Source of the DNA: Blumeriella jaapii
Taxonomy: Eukaryota; Ascomycota; Leotiomycetes; Helotiales; Drepanopezizaceae
NCBI GenBank assembly: GCA_009599575.1
Contig: VWND01000003.1
Span: 496,001 to 560,000, forward strand
Direction of reading: 5' to 3'
Length of the DNA stretch: 64,000 nucleotides
Position numbers and translations under genes: made by a program. The notes beneath the pieces were generated by a model. That model was not told the origin of the DNA and searched no databases. It saw only the letters and a list, made by a program, of their open reading frames with translations. Of this stretch, positions 51,301 to 62,879 are shown one piece after another (position 1 is the stretch's first letter; every line of letters begins with the position of its first letter).

Positions 51301-52828
51301 GGGCCCAAAAAGAAAATGAGAGAATCCTCAAGGGCAACTTGCTGGGGATCTATACATACGGTGGACCCTGAATCAGACTGACAGATTGTGCGAAACATGC
51401 ACGTAGGGACGTCATTTGCGAGTCATCAAGTATGATACTTGTCTTTGTTCGCAACACGTCTTTGAGATCCTGACCTGCCATACTCTGCAACTGCTGCAAC
51501 AGACTAGAGGGTACGAACGTGGGCTCTCCTACCGACTTACCATCCTCCCAATGAAGCAACTCTTCAGCTAGTGGCAGATCTGTAATGCCTTGGAGGCGTC
51601 GCAGGAATGGCTCGTACGCAAAGACAGCTGTGTCTAGCTGAACCAGTCTGATGCTCGTCTTCGACTTCATCCTCAGTAGAGCATAAGCCATAGTATCATC
51701 ATCCTGGAATTGAATGGTCACAACAGCAGGATCATTGGCAAGCTCATTCTCAACGCGGAGAATCGAGGGAAATGCTACTGGCACATTGTCGATGAAAATA
51801 CAAGCCAAAGTACCCTGGCGAAGAATGTTGCGATTGTCCTTGAGGTAGGCCAATCGCTTGTCCGGTTTAATTTTCCGAAGATGAGGCAGCGAGCCATGAC
51901 ACCGAAGCTTTACGCCCCAGGCAACGCGCCTCTTTTCGGTACCCATCTCAACGGAATCGACTCTGAGATTTTCAATCATCGAGCCTTTGTGACGTCCGGA
52001 CTTTGCTCCCGTGAGAACTTTCATTTCTTCCCTAATCTCCCCGAGCATGTCTTCCCGGAGCAGACGGAATTGATTGTCCACATGCGATACACGGCGGGAT
52101 GATGCCAGGCTCGGGTCTTCAATGAAATTTGCTGGCCGATAGAAAGGCAAGTCTTTGGACAAGAGTTCATCCGCTGTAGGCATGATAGTGATCAGTCTAT
52201 AGTTGGCGTGATCATTGTTGTGTCGTCCTCCAGGCTTCGCCTCGGCATCGATGTGTAAGTCCGCATCAGACAGGGGCAACGAGTGCTTGATCTTCTGCCC
52301 CAAATTTCTAATCTCTCCGTCTGAGGATTTCAGGATCATATCTAGGAGAGAAGAGCTTGCAAGCTCGACATAAGGTGTTGATGATTTTCCAGGGAGCCGA
52401 ACCAACTGTAGAAGTAGCCATGCATACGAGACCATTGCTGCGGAGCTGAGCAAAGATCCTTTGAAGGCTTTGGTGTATGCCTCCCAAAAGAACGGCTCGA
52501 CGATACTGACAAGAAGTTTCGACAAGACAGACCCCGAATCGATGGCCTTCAACGACGGGGCTTGCAAATACAGGAGCAGAGATGGAGCGTGGTCGTTTAG
52601 AAAAGCTGGGGATGTGTCAAACCTCATCGAAGCTTGAAGGGCCTTGGTTCCTGACGGACTGGACAAGATTTTGTGAGCACATAATGCTGGGTCTGCTTGG
52701 ATCGTCAGGGATTCGAGAAATAATTTCCCGTCCCGAGATGTTGTGAGATTTCTTCGGTCACAGAGGACATCGTTGAAGAACTTCGATAGGCGAATAACAC
52801 GAGGATCGCTTGAATCAGGGTTCGACAT
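45325..52828 (-). CDS. Giant SF1 helicase - NFX1-like finger - triple AAA (CbxX/CfqX) protein
   Basis: Eight exons: 52828-51360, 51215-50440, 50387-49731, 49640-49304, 49253-48472, 48424-47522, 47468-47293 and 47238-45325, totalling exactly 2,338 codons (2,337 residues). Residues about 480-1075 form an SF1 Upf1/ZNFX1-like helicase: QGPPGTGKS (made across intron 1), FTNHALDQFLEDL, VEEAGE, GDHQQLRPK, HRMRP, DNYQGEESDIVLVS and LNVLLSRARDAL. A Cys-rich NFX1-like segment follows (CREPCDAFLKCGVHKCPSSC), then a coiled coil. Three CbxX/CfqX (SpoVK) AAA modules have Walker A at about 1336 (GNPGTGKT), 1614 (GSPGTGKT) and 1893 (GPPGTGKT), each with an IDEAY Walker B. A second coiled coil and the tail GYRWIKQAGGWRCAGGSHYV end the protein. 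Related chains are annotated in other fungi, but the function is unknown. An RNA-directed or defence-related remodelling role is inference from ZNFX1-type relatives. Confidence 0.9.
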
Positions 52829-53628
52829 CGTCAAGCCTAAGGGTTTCTTTCGGAGCTTCGAGATCCAGATTCTCCAACTTGCAGCAAATCGTAACTCCTA
52901 CAGGTAGTGTCGAGAGGAGAGAGTGTTGAGCCTCAGCTACTTATATGCGATCCCCTTGCATCATGAAGTTTCCGTAAAGGATGTCGAAGCACGCGAGGCC
53001 TAGCAGTTGGCAGAAGGATCTTTATGGTAGGTAGGTGAGACACCAACAGAGAGGTCCGACGGAGATGAAAGCGCCGTGTTGGCGAGCTGATATACAGAAA
53101 GACCCATTCTCTCCGTTTGCCTCGCGAATCCGGATGTCTCTGCAGGCAGTACAGCGAATTAAGAAAAAGCGCTCTTACAAACGCCGGCTTGCTGCAGCCT
53201 ACGAAACTTCTGTAAGGTGGCTGAGACGGCCATATTGATTGACGAAAGAAGCAGGCCATTCAAGGTCTCTCTGGCTTTCCACGAGTCATGAATGGTAACT
53301 CAGATAGTTTTGGGTCCTTGGGTATGAGATTTTGGGTATGAGATCTTGGGCACCGAGTGGATGTTTTTGCAGGAAAATAGGTCTTCGTGAGCTGAGCCTG
53401 GTCGTCGAGGACGCTGGAGAGGGCGCGGTGACGGGGTCAGAGATCACGTGGCTAATACTGTGCACGAGCCACTTCTACGAGCTCATAAGGCTTCTCCTCC
53501 CCGGGAGCTTTCTGACATTGTTTACTTCTTCTTTAACAGTACTGTACAGTACCTAGCTGGGTACCTCACACGAGTGGGCTGTCCCATTCTCGCTTCAGCT
53601 TCAGCTTCAACTTCAACTTCAACTTCAA
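52829..53628. other. Spacer upstream of the giant helicase gene
   Basis: Promoter side of the helicase-AAA gene and 3' side of the MFS gene. Contains GTACTGTACAGTACCTAGCTGGGTACC at 53540-53565 and CTTCAACTTCAACTTC hexamer repeats at 53598-53632. Nothing coding is supported. Confidence 0.6.
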
Positions 53629-55617
53629 CTACCTACTTCCACCTCCACTCCGCCTCGAACTTCTCAGCTCATGCCACTCCCCCCTCACAGACATCGGCTC
53701 GGCAATCTCTTCCTCCTCACCCACCCTCCCATCCGCATCCCTAAGTACTGCATACGCATCCTCACCCGTCCTAGCCCTCTCGCTATCCCTGTCCATCACC
53801 CCATCAATCTCCTCCAGCGTCTTCCCCATCGTCTCAACCCAAAAGCACCAAATGAAGCCCACCTCTAGCACATCCCACGATCCATTCAGCACATACGTCC
53901 ACCAGCCCCAGCGCTCCAACACGAACGGGAATCCGGCGACGCAGAGGAGCGCTGTGCCGTTGAGGACGAGAGTGAAGAGGCCCATGCCGCGGGCGCGGAG
54001 CGCGTAGTTGAGCACTTCGGGCGGGTAGAGGAAAAGCAGAGGCGTCCAGCCGAAGGAATAGGCGCCTTGGAAGAGGAAAATGGCGGCCACGGTGGCGTGG
54101 ATTCCCGTGAGGTTTGTGGTGTTGCCGTAGGCTGGGGAAGTTAACGGGTGGCTAGGGTGTGTGTGAGGGAGAGGATGAGGGGGAGGTGTCTACCTTTCGT
54201 TAATAAGCCGATTAAGAAGATGAAAACAGTGAGGAGAACGGTGCTGATTAATCCTGTGAGACGCCGGCCTAGTTTGTCAGAGTAATATGTGCCAGCTAAA
54301 GCACAGCAAAGACAGAATGCGTTGAGGACAATGTTCTGCAGGGGACGTGAGGATATGTTCGAGAGAGAGAGAGAGAGAGGGGGGGGGGAGGGATTGAGTC
54401 TCACGATCTGGAGCTGAGTAGTCGTATCATCGATGCCGGCAGTTGCCAGCATTGGTCCAAGATAGTAACTCGCAATCACGTTGCCTGGCAGAAGAATCAG
54501 CCACTGACTGCATTTCTCAAAGTCAGAATGAACGTACCCGAGACCGTACTAAAAATCGCAACACTGATAGCGAGGGATACCCTCTTCCTAGACATTGGTG
54601 TTGTGGCCAACTGGGCCAAGCTCAAAGCCTCTCCAAGGGTTCTTTCATGGTCGAGGGTTTCAACAACCTGTTTGTACTGCGCTAAAGCAGTGGGATTTGA
54701 CGTATCCCCATCTGCATAGGTTTGGGCCATAACAATCAGTGCCTCTTCGCGGCGTCCCTCGAAAACCAGCCATCGCGGGGACTCTGGGATAAACGGTAGG
54801 ATAGCGATACACAGTACGCTGAAAACCCCTTGAACCGCGCTGGGAATCCGCCAAGCCTACAGACTGTCAGTTGCTCAGTGAAGTGCAACGAAGGGAGTAG
54901 ATATACTACCATGGTCGACTCGAGGTTCGCGGTTCGATAGGTGACAGCTGCTGCTAGCAAGCCTCCAACATAATAGAAGTCGTTCAACAGACCTATCCCC
55001 CAGGCTCGCCACTTGTAAGGCAGCGTCTCGGCAAGGTAAGTCGGGCCTGTAAGACACGACGCAGAAGTGCCATACCCAACGAGAATGCGCCCGACAACAA
55101 ACGTGGCGATATCCCGGGCCGCGCTCTGCATGACAACGGAGAACAGAGTCACGATGGCGGCCCAGAACAGTGCGTGGCGACGTCCAACGGCATCCGTGAC
55201 TCTTGCGTAGGTCAGCCCTGCTACGACGCCCCCAATGTAGATTGACGAGGTCGCCACAGACATCGAGGTTGTGCTCAGGTCAAAGTACTCAGTGTAGCTC
55301 GTGAGCATGTTCAGGCCGTTCATCATGGATGCGTCGTAGCCGATCGTTGTAGAAGTGATGCATGAACAGAGAACCAGCAGAATCGATACTCGAACAGAGG
55401 AACTGGAGACCCAAGGCTGGGCTATACAGCTGGTCAAGCTCTTGGGTCTCTCTAGAACCTCCGGGTCAATAGTCGGGACATCTGCTGCTTCGCCCAGCAC
55501 AGTGCTCTCGGTGTCTTCCTCCGCTGTAAGGGCCGAATATGTCGAAGGGCCAAGCCGTGATGTTCGTGGGAAGCGAAGGCCTGGCGGTATCAACATTTCA
55601 GGAACCCATCTTGACAT
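53629..55617 (-). CDS. MFS sugar transporter
   Basis: Five exons: 55617-54910, 54856-54538, 54484-54405, 54335-54194 and 54131-53629, giving 584 codons (583 residues). Twelve membrane segments are expected. Sugar-porter signatures are clear: GYDASMMNGLNML in TM1, RVTDAVGRRHALF after TM2, FVVGRILVGYG, IPESPRWLVFEGRREEAL after TM6, SDKLGRRL after TM8, and FWVETMGKTLEEIDGV after TM12, a variant of the PETKG motif. The layout is closest to the fungal lactose/hexose permease subgroup; the exact sugar cannot be assigned. The cytoplasmic N-terminus is about 80 residues and the C-terminus is Glu/Arg/Ser-rich. All introns are short (53-69 bp). It is divergent from the secreted glycoside-hydrolase-like gene, which suggests joint expression on a shared carbon source. 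Confidence 0.92.
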
Positions 55618-56203
55618 GTTCCTGTTCCACCAGCACGCACAGGCGAACTAGGCATGGAACGCAAGGATGGCCGTGAAGAAAAGTTCGAGAGATCCAGCCA
55701 TGGGCCAGCTTGTGACCGTGATAGCTTGGGGATACGACGTTTCGACGCCGGAGCTGTGTCGATGTCGAAGAAAGCATCAGCGTGATCTGAGCACGGCACG
55801 TGATTACGCGCTAAAACGACCACTCGTCTGCATTTCTCTTGGACGCTTCCAACTGGGACGTTGACGACCATTGACTCGAGTACTACCAGCACCACCAGTA
55901 TGTACTTCTTGGTAAAAACAGGCCCTTGACTTCCAGACCCCAGGTTGCTGATCCTTTGCGGAGCAGCGGAAATGGCGAAACTCAAAGCCGGTCGGGCCGA
56001 TGGACAGACCTTCCTGTCGCATTTAAACCGGCACGTAACGGTCAATCGAAGTCCGCCTGGGTTCAATTCAAGTCAGCGATTCTGTACTGTACAGTTGAGC
56101 GCGTCGATTCTCAATCCTCCTATGAGTGGAGGGTGTGGTTGTTGAATCGTTGCCGTCAGTCTCACCCCATCCTCGTTGGAACCGACTACTACGAGAGGAA
56201 GCC
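55618..56203. promoter_or_regulatory. Bidirectional promoter region, sugar transporter / GH-like gene
   Basis: 586 bp between divergent starts. Contains GTACTGTACAG near 56083-56093 and no clear TATA box. CTGGGG/CCCCAG elements (55938-55946) resemble simple carbon-regulator cores, too short to count as evidence. Confidence 0.4.
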
Positions 56204-58015
56204 ATGGTGATCATGTCGAGAGCCGCCGTATCGACCGCGCTCACGCTGCTGGTCGCCGCCAGAACAGCTGTAGCGTTCAATGCTCCTGCTGACGTTCCAA
56301 CATGGTGCGGCAAGCCATACATGAGCACGTAAGTTGATATCTTGCCTTGCGGTGAGTTCAAGCGGCCTTACCTTGGCTGACCTGAGATCTTCCAGCAACA
56401 ACGCCCTTGATCCGGGCGGCCAGTTTCAGTTTCCCGCCTCGAAAAACACGTCGATGCTTCACGTAACGATCCAACCACGATATTCCATCTTCCTGGAAAG
56501 TGATGAATCTGGCTCGTTCATCGTGAATGCCGCCCTGTCCAACTACTTTGGCCAGCCCTACCCAAATCCCGGCTCCGACAGGCCTGGAGGCTCCCCATTC
56601 ACGACTCTGAGCTATGATATCACCAGCGAGGAATCTGGGGCTCTGTTGGTCTCGGGCTCTGTTTCGGTCGACTCGACGGGCAATATCGTCCAATTTCCAT
56701 TGTCATCGTTGGCGCCACGTCTTCAACCATATCCGGTCTCCATCCGCGGCACATCACCTGATGGCCAACAGCGCTATTCAGCTTCGACCGAGATTTACAT
56801 CTTGCCTTCACGCACCTACGGAAGTGCGGTGAAAATCGATAACCTGTACGGTGGCCTCTACGTTCAAAATGCTCACAACAACTGGTCAGGGTGGTACGCC
56901 GTCTTCCCCAATGGAGCATACGGAGACGGGAAACATCTCATCCCCTCGAACACCGACTTCACCAATCTGGATACGTACGCATCTCAGGGCTTCAACACCA
57001 TCAGCATCGTACCCGACGGCGGACTCCCCGACCAATCGTACCCCACCGCCGAGCTCGCCCACAACTGGGACCACATGGACGCGCTCAACCTCTTCAACAT
57101 CTACGAGCTGCGCTTCGCCTTCCAGAACGCCACGCGCATCCGCGAGCAAGTCGCGCTCTGGCAGCACCGCACCACGCTGCTGATGTGGTACACGGCGGAC
57201 GAGCCCGACGGCTGGGGCTACCCGTTGAACTCAACGGCGCAAGCCTACGCGCAGCTGCGCGCCCTCGACCCGTACCACCCCGTCTCCCTCGCGCTGAACT
57301 GCCAGAACTTCCACTACGCCGCGTACAGCGCCGGCGCGGACATCGTGCTCGAGGACGCCTACCCGGTCGGCATCAACGGCTCCTGGTCCGTGAAGTGGAA
57401 CACGCCGTGCAACACGACGTACGGCGACTGCGGCTGCGACCACTGCGACGGCGCGCTCGCCGACGTGGCTCGCGCCTCGACGACCTGCAGAGCTACCAGC
57501 GCTACCTCGACGGGCCGGCGAGCGGCCCCAAGCCCACGTGGGCCGTGATCCAGGTCTTCGGCGCGCAGGACTACTGGGCGCGCCTGCCTAGCGTGGAAGA
57601 GGTGAGGAACATGATGGTCCTGGCCGTGAACCACGACGCGAAGGGCCTCACCTACTGGCTGTACCCCAGCACGGCCGAGATCAACGCCGCGAGCGGGGAG
57701 CTGGGCAAGGTCTTCCAGGGCGAGACGGCCCTGGGCTTCCTGTTCAACGCGCATGCCATCAAGGGACTGCCGGTGGTGGGGGGGTTGGCGGCCGATGCGA
57801 GCGCGTGGATCGTCGGGCCGAGGATGATGGTTGGTTTCGCGAGTGCAGGCCCGCTTGACTTCAGGGGCACGGTGGAGATCGTGTTGCCGGTGAGCGCGGC
57901 TGGGGTGGAGGAGGTTCTGTTTGGTGAGGAGGGCTGGGTCGTTAATGGAAGGACCCTTTCAAAGACGGGCGTTGGGGCGTTGGAAGTAGGGGTCTTGGTT
58001 TTGAATCTGGCGTGA
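56204..58015 (+). CDS. Secreted glycoside-hydrolase-like protein (one frame break)
   Basis: Exon 1 56204-56328, intron 56329-56395, exon 2 56396-58015. The N-terminus MVIMSRAAVSTALTLLVAAR is a signal peptide; a second ATG at 56213 could also serve. A beta-rich first domain (about 50-190) precedes a barrel-like region with NNWSGWYAVFPNGAY, TLLMWYTADEPDGWGYP, ALNCQNFHYAAYSAGADIVL and a Cys-rich TPCNTTYGDCGCDHC. The acidic TADEPD after a strand-like LLMWY looks like a TIM-barrel hydrolase active-site strand, but I cannot name the family. At about 57470-57477 the frame shifts: upstream reads to DVAR, while downstream LDDLQSYQRYLDG continues in another frame to 58015. One missing C would restore 581 residues. 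GC-rich codons continue on both sides, arguing against long decay. Confidence 0.78.
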
Positions 58016-58561
58016 GGCTGATGTGTCTAGAGTGTAGACTCGCCCAATTCAAGAGAGATAGATTTCTCGTCACCTCAAAGGCGAATTCGCATTCCAGCGA
58101 GAGAACGAGCTCAGGAAATAATGCAAGATTGGCAGGAGTGGTCTGTCGATTTCCGACACCTCGTTCAGGCCTCAAAAGTATCCATAGCGACATGAAAGTT
58201 AGCAATAGAAAACATGACATCTCCAAGGAGGGTGGACCAGAGACGGAAAGGTACTGTTTGGGCTTCTTTTTTCTTTCCATTACATCGTACGTAGGTAGCC
58301 TCTATTCCCGACTTTCTATAGGGGTATAACGTATAGCTTCGTGTAACTAAAGCGAACCCATACTCCAAAACATGCCATGCCATGCCATGTATAGCAAGGT
58401 ACTCTACCCAACTTCTTGGCCTTCACGTTCGCCTTGTGCCGTGTCCCGACGGAGACTCTCCTTGTGTCTCGATCTACTATCGAAGCCTTCTTTTCGTTTC
58501 CTTTCTTTTCTCTTCTCTTTTCAAATTGATACCCAAGCAAGTGAGCAAGCGCCCATCCATT
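58016..58561. other. Convergent 3' spacer
   Basis: Lies between the ends of the GH-like and Slc1 genes. It contains CATGCCATGCCATGCCATG (58371-58389) and no gene. Confidence 0.65.
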
Positions 58562-59540
58562 CTACGATATGGTAGCTTCCGCCCCGCTGGCTTTTACCAC
58601 CCCGTCTCCCGATGTTTGGGAGGGCATGGCGATGGGGCGGCCGCGTGATTTCGACGTCAAGGCCACGATTTCTTGGAGCATCGCTTCCCGCGTATCCCGA
58701 GCTAGGTCTTCGACGTCCACAGTTTGAAGGCCTTTCGTCTCGATGGGTTTCAGAACTACAGGTCCACGTTAGCGAAAACGCAAATCTAACTTGGCCTTTA
58801 GGATATGATTGCACCCAACCTACCCTTGATGGCAATGTTCCCCGCCTTAAACTTCCACCCCGGCACGAACAGCACGTCTGAATAGTTCGCCACCACAACC
58901 GGCACGATGGGCACGCCTGCCTGCACCGCGAGATGGAAGGCGCCCTTCTTGAAGGGCAGCAGCTTGGGCTCCTTCGCATAGCTCCGCGTGCCCTCGGGAA
59001 ATATGAACACGCTCTGGCGCTCCTGCGTCATCTCGCGCGACGCGCCGGCCATGGCGTGGCGCGCGTTCGTCGAGTTCGCGCGGTCGATGAACACCGTGTA
59101 TGACAGCGCCATGAACCAGCCCAGGAAGGGCACGTTCTTCAGCGACTTCTTCGCCGTCACCGAGCAGCCGCGCGGGAAGATGTAACCCAGCATCAGCACG
59201 TCAAGCTCGGACTGATGCGGGCCGATGAAGACCGCAGGCCGGGTGGTGTTGAGGTAGTCGTGTGGGTCGTCGATAGAGAAGGTGATGCCGGTTGTGAAGC
59301 GCATGACATGTTGAAGAAGCGCGCGGTCGCCCATTGCGAACTACGGCCGTGGCCGACTATTCGTAGGAGGATGGATACGATCACACCGTAAGATGCGGAT
59401 AGGATCAGAGAGGCGTAGGCGGCGAGCAGGAAGGCGAAGAATCCCACGGCGGGGAAGCGGGCGGAAATCATGAAGAGCAGAACGGTGAGGGCGAAGTATC
59501 CAGTGCCAAAGGCGCCGAGATAGTAGAGGATGCTGGACAT
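58562..59540 (-). CDS. SLC1: 1-acyl-sn-glycerol-3-phosphate acyltransferase, Slc1-type (one frame break)
   Basis: Exon 1 59540-58824 and exon 2 58755-58562, with a 68-bp intron. The product makes phosphatidic acid from lysophosphatidic acid in the endoplasmic reticulum. Two hydrophobic N-terminal segments (YYLGAFGTGYFALTVLLFMI; AFLLAAYASLILSASYGVIV) precede the PlsC domain with the HX4D motif in GPHQSELDVL, FIFPEGTRS and VPIVPVVVANYSDV. The junction gives IAIKVLKPIETKGLQTVDVE in phase. Near 59310-59313 one base is missing: the frame SQWATARFF runs into HVMRFTTGITFS one base off (an AAA reduced to AA would do it). Repaired length is 303 residues, normal for Slc1. Since this enzyme is usually essential or nearly so, an assembly error is likely. 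Confidence 0.88.
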
Positions 59541-60062
59541 GCTGTTTTCTTCGCGCAGGAGATGCCCGAGATCTTTCTTTCTTTCTTTTTTTCCCCTCTT
59601 CTATTCTTTCTTCACTTGCTTCACTGGATGTGATGTGGCAGTGATTTTAACCCTCTCGCGGAGGGAAGGGGGCTCACATAGACAGGGTCGGGACGACGAC
59701 GAGGGAGAGGAAGAGGGGAATGGTGGAGAGTTTGTCGGGATTCTAAGTTGTGTCGTCCCGCAACTAGAACTTACACTACAGTACGGTAGCGCCAAGCCAA
59801 GTCACGTGTCTGTATTCTTCAGCAGCCAGATTTCTGCCGACGTCGGGAAATGCCGAGCCCGCTAGCAACTTAAGCTTTTCCAAGCCGAAGCGAACATCAC
59901 GGGACTTTGAAAATATCAGTATCTACATACCCAGACCGTTATTTACGATTTACTTCTGACGATTGATGATTTGCGATTTGCGATTTGCGATTCACGATTC
60001 CCGATTCACGATTCACAACGCTTGCGCTATCGCCCAACACTACATCCGAGACTTTGCTCACG
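59541..60062. promoter_or_regulatory. Bidirectional promoter region, Slc1 / Pdx2
   Basis: 522 bp between divergent starts. It holds a CT-rich tract (59575-59610) on the Slc1 side and an array of GATTTGC/GATTCAC octamers (59960-60018) only 45-100 bp before the Pdx2 ATG. Confidence 0.5.
59960..60018. repeat. Degenerate octamer array in the Pdx2 leader
   Basis: About seven units of GATTTGC(G) then GATTCACG/GATTCCCG in direct tandem, ending shortly before the start codon. Confidence 0.85.
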
Positions 60063-61007
60063 ATGGGCTCGACTGTCCGAGACGCGCATCGCATCACCGT
60101 CGGCGTGCTGGCTCTTCAAGGCGCCTTCAACGAGCACGTGCAACTCCTGCGACAAGCCGCGCAGATACTGGCGGCCAATCATGAGAAATCTCAATCCCAA
60201 CAGAGCCAGGACTGGACCTTCAAGGAGGTGCGCACCGAGGAAGAACTGAACTCCTGCGATGCCCTGGTCCTGCCCGGTGGGGAGAGCACCGCCATCTCGC
60301 TGGTCGCGCAGAGATCCAATCTGCTGGAGCCGCTCCGAGACTTTGTCAAGTGAGTCGTTCACTCTCACCCATGCAACACGCTCATGAGCATGTCGTACTC
60401 ATGTCAAACCCAGGGTAACGCGCAAACCAACCTGGGGAACCTGTGCAGGCTTGATCTTACTCGCCGAGTCTGCAAACAAGACGAAAAAAGGCGGCCAAGA
60501 GCTCATCGGTGGTCTCGATGTGCGCGTGAACCGCAATCACTTCGGCCGTCAAATCGAGAGCTTCGAGGCCAACCTCGACCTTCCCTTTCTCAATCAACGG
60601 CATGACGGGAAGAACGGTCAAGATGCGGATCCAGCCCCGTTTAGGGCGATTTTCATCAGGGCTCCGATCGTCGAGCGGCTGCTGCCAACCGTGCCCGGCA
60701 TCCAGGAAGAAGAAGCGAAGGTGGACGACACGGTCATCGCACCGTCGAGAGCCATCGATTCGAACGTCGCTAAGAACATTAATCTCGGTAACGTTGAGAT
60801 CATGGGCACGCTGCCCGGTCGCGCGGCGCGGTTACAGATCATGCCACGCGAGAGAAGCTCGATGTGGAGGCGGGAGATATCATTGCGGTCCGACAGGCGA
60901 ATGTCTTTGGGACTAGTTTTCATCCTGAACTAACGGGGGACCCGAGGATACACGTCTGGTGGCTTGAGCAAGTGGTGGAGGAAGTCAAACGCAGAAGGAG
61001 TCCCTGA
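60063..61007 (+). CDS. pdx2: Pyridoxal 5'-phosphate synthase glutaminase subunit, Pdx2/SNO (one frame break)
   Basis: Exons 60063-60349 and 60414-61007. It is a class I-type glutaminase that feeds ammonia to Pdx1/Snz in vitamin B6 synthesis. Visible: VGVLALQGAFNEHVQLLRQA, VLPGGESTAISLV, the nucleophile elbow KPTWGTCAGLILLAE with the catalytic Cys, RNHFGRQIESFE, FRAIFIRAPIVE, and the His-Glu pair in GTSFHPELTGDPRIH. The intron join gives DFVKVTRKPTWG in phase. Between about 60831 and 60840 one base is missing: the frame through GTLPGRAARLQ changes to DHATREKLDVEAGDIIAVRQ. Repaired length is 293 residues, somewhat above bacterial enzymes because of fungal inserts. All catalytic residues survive, so an assembly error or a very recent mutation fits best. 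Confidence 0.88.
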
Positions 61008-62870
61008 CAGTGACTCGAGATCATCAAATGTGAAAGATCTTTGTTGCGCTCTTCTGAAGCTTGACCATTAGCTGCCCTGTGACATATTGATCGGCTCGAG
61101 GGATTAGGCTGTCCAACAGATGGATCGAGGTCCTGGCGACAAGGGTAAAAATTGCAGACCAAGCAAGATGATTGCGAGGTGGCTCAAGACAACATCATTT
61201 CGACTTGCGTACTCATTATGGTCTGATACCGAAGGATAGCCAAAGTCGTTCATTCCACCCATTACACTTGAGGCAGGCTCGAAGCCGTAGAGATTCAGGA
61301 TGAGAATGTGTTAGTTTCAACGGTATATCTACCAACACTGTTGTAAATTCTACGCAAACAGATAGTGTATCTGGCGAAGATGTCATTTGGCCATTTAAAG
61401 TCTTCGACGGGGACAAACATGGCGAATACATGCCTTTCCAGTTCCCTGTTTAAATCATACGAGGGTAAAGATGGTGTAAAAAAATAAGATTGGGTTTTCA
61501 TCCATGTGAACATGAGAGCTTTTTTGATTGTAGGAATTGAGGCAGTCCCCGGCTAATAGGTACATCTCACAAAACATCAATAAACAAACCCACATGGTCG
61601 GAACCAGCTCGCTTAACTTGCAGGATAACATACATGTTGGATTCGCAACCACACATCCCTCCATCACTAGAGGTGCCCAACAACCGGTCGCGGGACTTAC
61701 GACTTCTTCAGATACTTTGCCTCCTTATCCGACCACAACTTCCTTTTAACCCACACGCTTCAGCCAGCCTGTCTCTCCACCTCTCCGCATAGTTAAACCC
61801 GCAACTCAGCACTGCGCCCTTCCCCCTCCACCACACCAATCTCATGGGACTCATGCTCCCGCCCCTGCTCTTGGTCGCCACACCCCCTCGACTTCCTTAC
61901 GATCTCCAAATCCGCCTCCGTCAGCTTCGGCTTCAGCGCGCCCTTCGCCTTTGAGCGCTTCGAGCCCGTGTACCCGGTGATTGCGCTGTAGAAGGGTTTT
62001 GCGGTATGCTTTTGGTATTCTAGGAATAGTTTGGACACTACTCTCTTCACTTGAAACGGATATTGCACCTGTGGATTTCTTCGTTTATCTCTGACGCTCT
62101 GGCTAGACGAAGCTTTTTTGGCGTACAAGTTTGGTTCTGCATGATTGCGTTTTCTCGAGAAAAGGTGAACGTTCGGACATTACTTCATGATCGTCCCGCA
62201 GAATAAACAGGATTCGTAATTCTCGAGACTATTCTATTCACGAGAGAATAGGTGCGCACACACGAGTTGAATTTTATCACGGATAGTCTCATCCCAATTT
62301 GAATTCTCTACAAACTCCCCTTAGATCCATTTTTACATTAAAGCGACATTAAAAAAATTTCCATTGTACAAACTCCAGGACTTAAACAAATGATCTTCCA
62401 CGTAGGAAACTCGCGTTTGTTTTCTTTCGCTTACCTGGGAATCCTTGCAACAACTGCGGAGGGCTCGTGGTGGATGCTATCACTGTGAAGACTATCATGA
62501 ATTAAATATTGCTATTGTAAAAGTAGGTAGGAAAACCAGACTGATACGGCCATATGTCGGTGGGTAAGATAATCTAGGGAATCTCTAGAAGAAACTGAGA
62601 AAAGGAAAAAAAAAATAAGCGAAGGTATAAATTGAATTGCGTGCTTATAATATTATCTAAGGGAGTGCTTTGTTTTTATACCTGTTGAAAGTAGTCAGTG
62701 GCAGGAGGTTTCGAAAGGGTCTATGCCTCGACTATAGCTAAAACTACTAATTTCTATTAATACAAAGTATTACCGTTTTATATTTTGTTTTAAATAATAT
62801 ACGTAATCGTTTTTGATTACGACCAAAAAAAAATATAATTTTAATAAATGCAATCTAGTCTATTTTATAT
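61008..62870. other. Gene-free spacer with falling GC
   Basis: No supported gene. A small minus-strand frame (about 61793-62147) has basic composition but no family match. From about 62,200 the sequence becomes increasingly AT-rich. Confidence 0.5.
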
Positions 62871-62879
62871 AATTTAAAA

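Noticed and set aside
34444..60840. Programmed ribosomal frameshifting as the cause of the broken frames
   Set aside because: The sites share no slippery heptamer or downstream structure and the homologous families are not known to use recoding; deletions are simpler.
61793..62147. Possible small basic protein on the minus strand
   Set aside because: An ATG at about 62141 opens a 31-codon frame and a different frame continues to 61793; linking them needs a 31-bp intron, below the usual limit. Too weak to call.
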